A DNA stretch of 64,000 bases from Rhizobium croatiense (GTDB taxonomy: Bacteria > Pseudomonadota > Alphaproteobacteria > Rhizobiales > Rhizobiaceae), in assembly GCF_019793465.1 (NCBI RefSeq), contig NZ_JAILYJ010000001.1:310001-374000 (forward strand), given 5' to 3'. A model generated the notes under the pieces. It did not search any database and was not told the DNA's origin. It was given only the letters and a program-made list of their open reading frames with translations. Position numbers and translations under genes: made by a program. This document shows, in pieces, positions 52,365-60,271 of this stretch (position 1 is the stretch's first letter; each line of letters opens with the position of its first letter).

Positions 52365-54836
52365 TCAGAGGCTCGATGGACATGTCAGTTCCCGCATTAG
52401 AGTGCGCACGGAGACAGGGTTGGCAGGCTCGGCGAACGACATCTGCAGGTAGGCGCGTGCGCGGGTTGTCCGCACGTCTATGAGAAACCGCCGGCCGCCG
52501 TCGCGTGGCCGCAAGCGTGAACCGTCCAGAAAGCGCAGCAGGCCCCACGGCCCGGGCGTGCTTTTTTTCTCAACCGCACTACCGCTATCGAAGGAGATTT
52601 CGAAGCCACGTGATGGCAGATCGCCCGGCCAGCTAAAGGTCACTGCCCCGCCTGATGTGGTAACCGGCGCGTTTGCGCCGCCGATCGAGATGGTAGCCGC
52701 ACCACGTTGTGCAAGTGCCTCCAGCGAGACAGGGAGATGCGGCGAGGTTCCCTGACGAAAGAGCGCGTCGCCGATTGCGGAAGCTTTCTGAAAGAACGTT
52801 GCACTCTCGGGGGCATAACCAGAAACCCGGGCTCCCGGTTTCCAGCGCCACGGCGTCGTTGATATATCCATCAAAGGCGCCAGTTGCGTCCGGAAATAGG
52901 TCTCCACGAGACCCTTGGGCGCGAAAATGCGCGCGACTTCAGCCATATCCGCGTCCGACCCGTTAAAGAACGGATAGCGGCCTGCGACAGCAGCCTGGCA
53001 GGCCATAGCGATCTCGCCCCAAGCCCCTAGCGGCTTTGCTGTCGGGACCGGATCTTCGGTCTTTTCTACCGCCTTTGGAGATGCCGTCTGCGAGATCACG
53101 TCTTCGACCATTTGTACGACGAGGAGCGGGGCCTGCTGCAGGGCGACAACAGAGTTGGCACGCTCCTGCGCATCCATCAGCGACTTTTTGCCGATTTCGG
53201 AATTTCCGTCGAGAAGGGCAAGCGCGACATTCAGCGACACAAAGAGGCGCGAAATTTCCGACATGCGACCCTGCTCCACGAATTGGATGGCAGGTCCGAG
53301 TGTCGCGGCAATTCGAAGCTGGTTCGCATGGCTGCGGCTGCGGTCGGTGCCCCCCGCCTGACGCCATGCCTCACGGATCAGGGCCGAGAGCGGTGAGTTG
53401 GTGGCGCTTAGCACACCGCTGAAAATAACCGCGCTCGGTTGGTCGGTGAATGGCCGAACACGAAGATCGCCAAGATACTGAGACCACGTCTCCAGCGTCC
53501 GCTTCTGAAGGAGGTCCATAACTGCATCAGCACTTGTCTCGTCTCCGGCGTGTAAGAGGATTGTAGTTTCGGCTTTCGCCTTCTCGATCGCCTCTTTTGC
53601 AGCGCCAGAGCGCGCGTAAGACCATCCTGCCTCAGTGTAAAGACCGGGCACGGCCCGCTCGATGGGCAGTCCGGACCTGCGGATCAATATCTTGTCGAGA
53701 CCAGGTGCTGCCTGCCCGAGAGACCAGGCAGGCAGGCCCGCAGTTTTCTCGGCCCGGGCGAGTTCCAGCATGGCGCGCTCGTTTGCCAAGCCCTCTGAAG
53801 CAAACTGTCTTGCTTGAGCAATTGCTTCGGGATCCGGCTCTTCAAGATCTGTTGGAGGTCCGGACATGGCAGCGACATGCATTGCCATGCCGGCAAGTTC
53901 GGGAAATGTCTGGGCTCGATCTTCGATCCAGCCCGCCAGGAACCGCGGTTGCCAGTCCGATGTGCTCTTCAAGATAGACCAGGCGCGTAAGGAATCGTAA
54001 AGTGCGGTCGCCTCCCCTTCCGTGGCGAGAGCAACACCAAGGGCTTCAGCAAGCGGGCCGCTGGCCAGCGCGTCGACGGCTTGGCCATAGCGCCGGCGTG
54101 CGGCCTCTGCTGGATCGAAAATCCCCAAATGATGAATGAGACCAAGGGGTGAACGCTGCGCATCCTGCTCAACAAGTCGAACTCCTGCAAGGAATGCATC
54201 AAGCTGGGCTGCGCGCGCCGCCGGTGTTACCGTGCGTCCGGCTTCTACGACACGTGCGACATCGGGCAGTTGCGACAAAAGCCGCTCACGAAACCGCCAT
54301 TCCGCCCATCCTGCCCAAACCGCCAGAATTGCCAGGAAAAGTCCGATCACAAGAGCAGCAAGACCGCGATCCGCGAGGGTTTTATGCTGTGTGCCCGATA
54401 GAAGCGCCGCTTGGACAGCGTCGTTACAGTGGCCGAGGAAACGGGCGAGATCCCGGCTCGCAGGCCCTGCCTTCGCTGCCGCCCTCGCCCGTTCGGCGAG
54501 CCTGCTGGCCGCCATAACGCCCCCGATTGGAAGAGCAGCGGCCAGCGCGCGCTCCCATTTTCGGATTGACAATGCCGGATTGTTACGCGCTCGCGCATCA
54601 ACCAAAGCAACGAGGGCATCGCGGGCATCCAGGAGCCATTCCTGGGGGACCTTCCGGCGCCGTGCTTCCGTCTCGAACGCGGCGACGAGGCTCCGTGCCA
54701 TTGCCGCAAGCTCGCGTGGATCTGGATTCTTTTCGCTTTCGGCCCGTTTTGCAAGATCCAGCAGGGGCTGTGCCAGTGCGGCAAGCACATCTGCTTGGAT
54801 AGGGGCTGGACCCGGCGGTTCGATATCCCCCTTCAC
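52365..54836 (-). CDS. Hybrid T6SS membrane-complex protein: DotU-like N-terminus with IcmF/TssM C-terminus
   Basis: This 823-residue protein appears to join parts of two T6SS components. Residues 1-150 follow the cytoplasmic DotU/TssL pattern (LAALAQPLLDLAKRAE, VAAFETEARRRKVPQEWLLDARDALVALVDA). One membrane segment follows (about 157-180, LAALVIGLFLAILAVWAGWAEW). The remainder matches the periplasmic part of IcmF/TssM: YPFFNGSDADMAEVARIFAPKGLVETYF, then a C-terminal beta region with FSWPGDLPSRGFEI and GPWGLLRFLDGSRL ending AEPANPVS. The Walker-type NTPase domain and extra membrane helices of normal TssM (about 1,150 residues) are absent. It is the last gene of a leftward set with the M15 peptidase and PppA. 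It may modify or replace the standard membrane complex; standard tssL and tssM are not in view. Confidence 0.78.
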   Translation of the reverse strand: MKGDIEPPGPAPIQADVLAALAQPLLDLAKRAESEKNPDPRELAAMARSLVAAFETEARRRKVPQEWLLDARDALVALVDARARNNPALSIRKWERALAAALPIGGVMAASRLAERARAAAKAGPASRDLARFLGHCNDAVQAALLSGTQHKTLADRGLAALVIGLFLAILAVWAGWAEWRFRERLLSQLPDVARVVEAGRTVTPAARAAQLDAFLAGVRLVEQDAQRSPLGLIHHLGIFDPAEAARRRYGQAVDALASGPLAEALGVALATEGEATALYDSLRAWSILKSTSDWQPRFLAGWIEDRAQTFPELAGMAMHVAAMSGPPTDLEEPDPEAIAQARQFASEGLANERAMLELARAEKTAGLPAWSLGQAAPGLDKILIRRSGLPIERAVPGLYTEAGWSYARSGAAKEAIEKAKAETTILLHAGDETSADAVMDLLQKRTLETWSQYLGDLRVRPFTDQPSAVIFSGVLSATNSPLSALIREAWRQAGGTDRSRSHANQLRIAATLGPAIQFVEQGRMSEISRLFVSLNVALALLDGNSEIGKKSLMDAQERANSVVALQQAPLLVVQMVEDVISQTASPKAVEKTEDPVPTAKPLGAWGEIAMACQAAVAGRYPFFNGSDADMAEVARIFAPKGLVETYFRTQLAPLMDISTTPWRWKPGARVSGYAPESATFFQKASAIGDALFRQGTSPHLPVSLEALAQRGAATISIGGANAPVTTSGGAVTFSWPGDLPSRGFEISFDSGSAVEKKSTPGPWGLLRFLDGSRLRPRDGGRRFLIDVRTTRARAYLQMSFAEPANPVSVRTLMRELTCPSSL

Positions 54837-55741
54837 AGCTTGCCCTCAGCCGCCCATTTTCGCAGCAGGGCCTCGCCGACCTCGAAATGCATAGAATCTT
54901 CGCGGCTATAGCCCGCACCCCAATACCAGCCAGCCTCATTGAAGAACTCCGCGAGCACCACGAGCCCGAATTGCGTGCTGTTATCGCCCATGTTGTCGAG
55001 GTTCTTCTTGAGCGTCAGGTCGACGGCTGCCCCCCACGCATGTGAGGACACCGACTTCGCCGACCCACGTACATACCTTGCACAGAGCGCGCCCGCGGTG
55101 CCGATTGCGGCATAGATGTCGGGCTCTTCTTTTTTTAGGCGCGCCATGATCTGCTGAAGCGAATCGAGCGCTGGCCTGATCATGGTCAGACGAATACCGC
55201 CGACGTCGCGGGTTTCGAGTGCATGCAGCAATTTGGGATTGGTGACCGGTGCACAGGTGGTTGAATAGGTGCTTCTCGGTTCGCCCAATATCTGTCGCAA
55301 CACGGCCGGGGTCGGGCGTATGACATTCTCGTTGAAACGCTTCTTGGCCAGTTGCATCGGTTCAGTCAGATTTCCTTCTTCCTCACGCGGTGCCATACCG
55401 CCGAACTGGTCCGTGAAGAGGGGTGAAGGTGCTGTCTGTTGGATGGATTGCGGATTAATGGCAGGGGCTGTCTGAGCAGGCTCGGAAGGTGGAGCTTTTT
55501 CCAACTCCATCACCCTGCCGCTGACATCCGCCATCTGTCCTTTGAGGGTGTTCAATTCAGAGCGCAGCCCCCGAATTTCACTGTCCTGCTGGGCAAGTTG
55601 CTGTGTGAGCCGATCGATTTTGCCCGCATTCGGATCACGCTCCGTATCTTGCAAGAGGTTTCCGACAAACGCGAAGATGACGGCTGCGAGAATGATGCTC
55701 ATGCCGATGACGATGGCCGCGATGGCATTCATTGGCCTCAA
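54833..55741 (-). CDS. Membrane-anchored M15-family peptidoglycan peptidase (TagX-like)
   Basis: This 302-residue protein has an N-terminal membrane anchor (AIAAIVIGMSIILAAVIFAFVGNLL), a coiled coil (about 35-85, KIDRLTQQLAQQDSEIRGLRSELNTLKG) and an M15/VanY-type metallopeptidase domain. The zinc motifs are SSHAWGAAVDL (HxxGxAxD) and DSMHFE. Within a T6SS cluster it recalls TagX of Acinetobacter, a peptidoglycan hydrolase needed to open the wall for the secretion machine. It overlaps both neighbours by four bases, so it is made together with the DotU/IcmF hybrid and PppA. The TagX role is inferred; an effector is less likely given the anchor and coupling. Confidence 0.8.
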   Translation of the reverse strand: MRPMNAIAAIVIGMSIILAAVIFAFVGNLLQDTERDPNAGKIDRLTQQLAQQDSEIRGLRSELNTLKGQMADVSGRVMELEKAPPSEPAQTAPAINPQSIQQTAPSPLFTDQFGGMAPREEEGNLTEPMQLAKKRFNENVIRPTPAVLRQILGEPRSTYSTTCAPVTNPKLLHALETRDVGGIRLTMIRPALDSLQQIMARLKKEEPDIYAAIGTAGALCARYVRGSAKSVSSHAWGAAVDLTLKKNLDNMGDNSTQFGLVVLAEFFNEAGWYWGAGYSREDSMHFEVGEALLRKWAAEGKL

Positions 55742-56508
55742 GATACCGCAGCTCCATCAATCTGGACGACAATCACTGAGACATTGTCCGGAGCACCGTT
55801 ATCGAGTGCAGCGCCGATCAATCGCTGACAGGTCACCGCCGGCGTTGAACCGGCAGCCACAAGGGCAGCGATCTCGGCGTCCGCCACACAGTCGGTTAGC
55901 CCGTCAGAGCAAAGAATGAGGACATCACCCGGGCAAAACGAAACTTCCGTGGTTTCGACGATAAGATGATCGGACGCTCCAATCGCGCGTGTTACAACAT
56001 GCGCTTGCGGGTGCTGCCAGGCCGCAGCGGGAGAAAGGCGCCCATCGTCGAGAAGCTCCTGCACGACCGAATGGTCGCGCGTCAGCTGTAGCAATTCTCG
56101 ATCCCGCCAGCGGTAGGCTCGGCTATCGCCCGCCCATGCAAGCGAAATAGTGCCGCCGTGCAGAAGCGCAGCCACCACGGTTGCACCCATCTGCGCCACG
56201 TCGGCCGAGGTTGCCCATCGCCGAATGGCGGAATTGGCTGCCTCGAGCGCGCCCACCAGATCGGCGCTCGAAATTGGAGCATGGGGAAGCAGGGCTAGAT
56301 GCTCGATCACCAGGCCTGCCGCGACGTCGCCGTGGCCATAACCTCCCATTCCGTCGGCAACGGCCCAAAGCATGCCTGTGGGATCTATGAGTATCGCGTC
56401 CTCGTTGCGGTTGCGAACATGACCGGTGTGGCTGAGCCCGGCCCCTTTCGGCCTGCCCGGCCAGCTCGGGACCCGCGTCGAGGGACTATCGGGATACTCC
56501 GGGGTCAT
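55738..56508 (-). CDS. pppA: PP2C-type Ser/Thr phosphatase of T6SS (PppA)
   Basis: This 256-residue phosphatase has the PP2C metal motifs RNEDAILID, VADGMGGYGHGDVA, AWAGDSRAYRWRD, LTRDHSVVQEL and LILCSDGLTDCV. In T6SS loci PppA reverses phosphorylation by the kinase PpkA, whose gene lies in the same island at 60272. It heads the leftward three-gene set. Its open frame overlaps the M15 peptidase gene by four bases. Cytoplasmic, no membrane segment. Confidence 0.9.
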   Translation of the reverse strand: MTPEYPDSPSTRVPSWPGRPKGAGLSHTGHVRNRNEDAILIDPTGMLWAVADGMGGYGHGDVAAGLVIEHLALLPHAPISSADLVGALEAANSAIRRWATSADVAQMGATVVAALLHGGTISLAWAGDSRAYRWRDRELLQLTRDHSVVQELLDDGRLSPAAAWQHPQAHVVTRAIGASDHLIVETTEVSFCPGDVLILCSDGLTDCVADAEIAALVAAGSTPAVTCQRLIGAALDNGAPDNVSVIVVQIDGAAVS

Positions 56509-56628
56509 GACCGGAAGAACCTCATCATTCGCTCCGCCGTGAGGGCCGCCACGGAAGCGGTTGCACCCACGGTCATCCTATAGTAATTTTTTGGCCAGGC
56601 GAAACATTTTTGCCGAGAGGAACCTAAA

Positions 56629-57369
56629 ATGAAGCGCCTGCTGACTTTGAAGCTGCTGGTGTCTCTCGCTTTATTCTTCACGTTACAAAGTGAATTGCGT
56701 GCACAGGAACTAAACGAGACGGCGCTCAAGGAACGTTTCCATAGGCAAATGGAATTGTTCAAGGCGGCCAAGCTCGGGCCGTCGCGCGGCCTCGTGCTGA
56801 CCAATTCCGGGCCTGCGCCGGGGGCAACGCCAGTGCCGATCGCCACGCCCGAGACCCCGCCGGCCAAGATCGATTCCACTCAAGCGAGTAGCAATCCGGC
56901 CGCTTCGGCAGATGTGGCTAAGGAGGAAACAGTCGAGGCCGGCGCGACTCCCGGACAGGGTCCGGTGGAGACTTCACCAACAACCGCAGCAGCGACGATA
57001 ACAACACCGCAGACATACTGGAAGCTGCCTGACGATGATCAGGTTAACTACCGCGTGCAGTTTGCCTTCGATTCTTCTGCCATCGCACCCAAGGAGAAGC
57101 CGATGCTGCTGAAGCTCTGCAGTGTGGTGAAAGAAATGGATATCAAGCTCATTCGCATTGTCGGTCATACCGATGCCTCCGGCGGGGCGAGGTACAACCA
57201 GAATCTCTCCACGCTGCGTGCAAGGGAAGTGGCGCGCTTCTTCACAGAGGATTGCCAAATTCCTCGTGAACGGCTCGAGGCTGTTGGCGTTGGCGAGCAG
57301 TTTCCGCTCGATGCACAAAAACCGAGAGCTGACGAGAACCGACGCGTCGAATTCCAGGCAGTCAGCTAA
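56629..57369 (+). CDS. OmpA-family protein in T6SS island
   Basis: This 246-residue exported protein has a Sec signal (LLTLKLLVSLALFFTLQSELRAQ), a Pro/Thr/Ala-rich linker of about 80 residues and a C-terminal OmpA domain (YRVQFAFDSSAIAPKEKPMLLKLCSVVKEMDIKLIRIVGHTDASGGARYNQNLSTLRAREVARFF, NRRVEFQ). The diaminopimelate-gripping Asp and Arg appear intact. T6SS machines anchor to the wall through such domains (TagL, TagP). This one is separate rather than fused to TssL, so it may supply that anchor. A GAGGAA site precedes the start. Confidence 0.85.
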   Translation: MKRLLTLKLLVSLALFFTLQSELRAQELNETALKERFHRQMELFKAAKLGPSRGLVLTNSGPAPGATPVPIATPETPPAKIDSTQASSNPAASADVAKEETVEAGATPGQGPVETSPTTAAATITTPQTYWKLPDDDQVNYRVQFAFDSSAIAPKEKPMLLKLCSVVKEMDIKLIRIVGHTDASGGARYNQNLSTLRAREVARFFTEDCQIPRERLEAVGVGEQFPLDAQKPRADENRRVEFQAVS

Positions 57370-57402
57370 ACGCGCACAGCAGCCGCAGATGCGATCTAAT
57401 CG

Positions 57403-60126
57403 CTATTCAAAGGCGTAGGTGAAGCCGTCCGCAGACGCTCCGACCGTCGCCTTTGTCAATCGCTTGCCGTCCAGCGCCCAGTTCAATATGCCAGTGCTGA
57501 GGGCCGGCAGAAGCGTGTTGGTCAAGATCGCATCGATCATGCGACCGCCCGACTCCACTTCGGTGCAGCGCGCCTTGATCAAGTCGATAACGCCCTCACC
57601 TATGACCAGTTCGGCGTTATGGCTCGTACGCAGTCGCTCTGCGATCTTCGCAAAATTTGCCTGCGTGATTGCTTCGATCATCGAATCCGAAAGGGGATAA
57701 TAGGGCACGACGATGACGCGCCCGAGGAAGGCGGCCGGGAACACCTGCAGCAACGGCGTCCGCAACGCGGCTTCGAGTTCTTCGGTTGGCGTGCGGGAGA
57801 GCCCGTTGCCTGTCAGTCTCATGATGACATCCGAACCGACATTGGAGGTCAGCAATATGAGTGTATTTCTAAAATCAATCCGTCGACCCTCGCTGTCGTC
57901 CATCATCCCCTTGTCGAAGACCTGAAAGAAAATCTCGTGGACATCGGGATGCGCTTTTTCGACCTCGTCGAGCAGAATGACGGAATAGGGCCTGCGGCGA
58001 ACGGCCTCGGTCAGAATTCCTCCTTTGCCATAGCCGACATAGCCTGGGGGTGCCCCCTTCAGGGTCGAAACCGTATGGGCCTCCTGAAATTCCGACATGT
58101 TGATGGAGATCAGGTTCTGTTCGCCGCCGTACAAGGCCTCGGCAAGGGCAAGCGCCGTTTCCGTCTTGCCGACACCGGACGGTCCACAAAGCAGGAAAAC
58201 GCCGACCGGCTTTTCCGGCGACCCTAGTCCTGCGCGGCTGGTCCGTACGCGGCGCGCGATCGCTTCCATGGCAAGGTCCTGGCCGACAACGCGTTCGCCC
58301 AGAATTGCGGCGAGCTTGAGCGCCCTTTCCGTCTGGCCGGCGAGCATTCGCCCGACCGGAATACCTGTCCAGTCCTGGACCACCGAGGCGACCGCGTTGC
58401 GGTCTACCGACAGCAGCATCAATGGCGTTTCGCCCTGCATCTCGGCAAGTTCGTGCGTAAGTGCCCTTAGGCGCGAAAGGTCGGCACTTCCGTCGGGAGC
58501 TTCTTTTTCGCCTTCCGCTGAGGGATCGTCGGGGACCGTCGGAATGGGCGCGGTAGCGCCCTGTTGCGACAACGCCGCATCCAAGGGAACTCCCTCGCTG
58601 CGCAGCCTGGCCCGCAGGTCGAGAATGTCAGACACGAGCAACCGTTCCTTTTCCCAGCGGGCTTGCGCCTCGGCCAGGGCCGTCTCCACCGCGCCAAGGG
58701 CGTTGTCGACCTTAGCTTGACGCTCTGCAACCTCAATGCCGATGGACCTTTCGCGGCCGATGATCCCCTGCTCGATTTCGAGAGACTGTTTGCGCCGCAG
58801 AAGATCTTCAACCTCGGCCGGCGTCGCGTGCTGTGATACCGCCACGCGTGCGCAAGCGGTATCAAGCAAGCTGACTGCCTTGTCGGGCAACTGACGGGCC
58901 GGAATGTAACGATGTGAAAGGCCGACCGCCGTTTCGATCGCCTCGTCGAGGATCTGTACCCGATGGTGTTTCTCGAGTATGCCCGCCACGCCGCGCAGCA
59001 TGAGAACGGCGCTTTCTTCGCTGGGTTCCTCAATCTTGACGACCTGGAAGCGCCGGGTCAGCGCCGGGTCTTTCTCGATATGCTGTTTGTACTCCGCCCA
59101 TGTCGTTGCCGCGATCGTGCGAAGTTCGCCGCGCGCCAATGCTGGCTTCAAAAGATTTGCGGCGTCCCCTGTTCCCGCAGCCCCGCCCGCTCCGATCAGC
59201 GTATGTGCTTCGTCGATGAAGAGGATGATCGGCGTTTCCGATGCCTGCACCTCGTCGATCACCGTCTTGAGGCGTTTTTCGAACTCGCCTTTGACGCTCG
59301 CCCCGGCCTGCATCAAGCCAACATCCAGCATGTGGAGCGCGACCCCTTTGAGTGGCGGCGGTACGTCCTCTGCCGCAAGGCGAAGCGCAAAGCCCTCAAC
59401 GACCGCCGTCTTGCCGACCCCGGCCTCGCCCGTCAGGATCGGGTTGTTCTGCCGTCGGCGCATGAGAATATCGACGATCTGGCGAATTTCCGGGTCGCGA
59501 CCCACAACCGGATCGATCTTCCCTTCTCGAGCACGCCTGGTCAGATCAGTCGCATATTTGGCCAACGCTGAATCGCCGCCAGCCGGCCGCTCCTTTCGCA
59601 CCGGTTGTCCAGCTTCGCGTCTGCCTCTATTTTCAAGCGATTGCGACAGTACGTCGTCCAGGCGAGCAAGGACGGAATCGGCTTCGATCCGGTCGAACTC
59701 ACCGCTGATCTTCAACAGCAAGCCATCAAGCACCGGCACCTTTCTACAGGCCAGAAGAACGTAAGCGCCGCGCACTTCTTCTGAACCGAATTGAAGACTT
59801 CCGAGACTCCAGGCCTCCTGGACAGCGTGAAATATGTGGTCTGAAAACTCTTCAATGGACGTCGCGCCGTAAGGCAGCTTGTCGATCGACCGCGCCATGT
59901 CGGCTGCAAGGCGCCCGAGGTCCACGCCAGCGTCGGCAAGGATCAGCTGGAAATCCGCGCGGTCGACGAGCGCCAGCTGCTCGATCCAATGCACGAGTTC
60001 GACATAGGGATTGCCCCGAAGCTTGGCGGCGTCGGCTGCCGTCTTGAATGCACGCAGACATATTGGATCGAGCTTGCCGATTAGTTCTTTACGTTTGAAG
60101 CTGTGAGAAGACACGTTCTGCTGCAT
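57403..60126 (-). CDS. clpV: T6SS sheath-recycling AAA+ ATPase ClpV (TssH)
   Basis: This 907-residue Clp/Hsp100 ATPase disassembles contracted T6SS sheaths. It has an N-terminal Clp domain that recognises the sheath (MQQNVSSHSFKRKELIGKLDPICLRAF...), a first AAA module with Walker A GEAGVGKTAV and Walker B VILFIDEAHTL, a middle coiled coil, and a second AAA module with Walker A GPSGVGKTETAL and Walker B ILLDEVEKAHPDV. The start at 60126 follows AGGAG. The N-domain and the lack of a ClpB-type extended arm support ClpV over ClpB, as does the T6SS context. Confidence 0.92.
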   Translation of the reverse strand: MQQNVSSHSFKRKELIGKLDPICLRAFKTAADAAKLRGNPYVELVHWIEQLALVDRADFQLILADAGVDLGRLAADMARSIDKLPYGATSIEEFSDHIFHAVQEAWSLGSLQFGSEEVRGAYVLLACRKVPVLDGLLLKISGEFDRIEADSVLARLDDVLSQSLENRGRREAGQPVRKERPAGGDSALAKYATDLTRRAREGKIDPVVGRDPEIRQIVDILMRRRQNNPILTGEAGVGKTAVVEGFALRLAAEDVPPPLKGVALHMLDVGLMQAGASVKGEFEKRLKTVIDEVQASETPIILFIDEAHTLIGAGGAAGTGDAANLLKPALARGELRTIAATTWAEYKQHIEKDPALTRRFQVVKIEEPSEESAVLMLRGVAGILEKHHRVQILDEAIETAVGLSHRYIPARQLPDKAVSLLDTACARVAVSQHATPAEVEDLLRRKQSLEIEQGIIGRERSIGIEVAERQAKVDNALGAVETALAEAQARWEKERLLVSDILDLRARLRSEGVPLDAALSQQGATAPIPTVPDDPSAEGEKEAPDGSADLSRLRALTHELAEMQGETPLMLLSVDRNAVASVVQDWTGIPVGRMLAGQTERALKLAAILGERVVGQDLAMEAIARRVRTSRAGLGSPEKPVGVFLLCGPSGVGKTETALALAEALYGGEQNLISINMSEFQEAHTVSTLKGAPPGYVGYGKGGILTEAVRRRPYSVILLDEVEKAHPDVHEIFFQVFDKGMMDDSEGRRIDFRNTLILLTSNVGSDVIMRLTGNGLSRTPTEELEAALRTPLLQVFPAAFLGRVIVVPYYPLSDSMIEAITQANFAKIAERLRTSHNAELVIGEGVIDLIKARCTEVESGGRMIDAILTNTLLPALSTGILNWALDGKRLTKATVGASADGFTYAFE

Positions 60127-60271
60127 GCCGGTCGGGCTCCTGCCAGGTGCTCTCGAATGAACGAGCCTAGTCTTCAATCTCAATGGCAAACTGCCACATT
60201 ATAGTGTTCTTGACAAATATTCGAACCGCATGTCTTTGATGAATAGTGACCGCGTGGTTTGGAGTTAGCAG

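Noticed and set aside
57403..60126. General disaggregase ClpB
   Set aside because: The N-domain and the surrounding T6SS genes point to ClpV.
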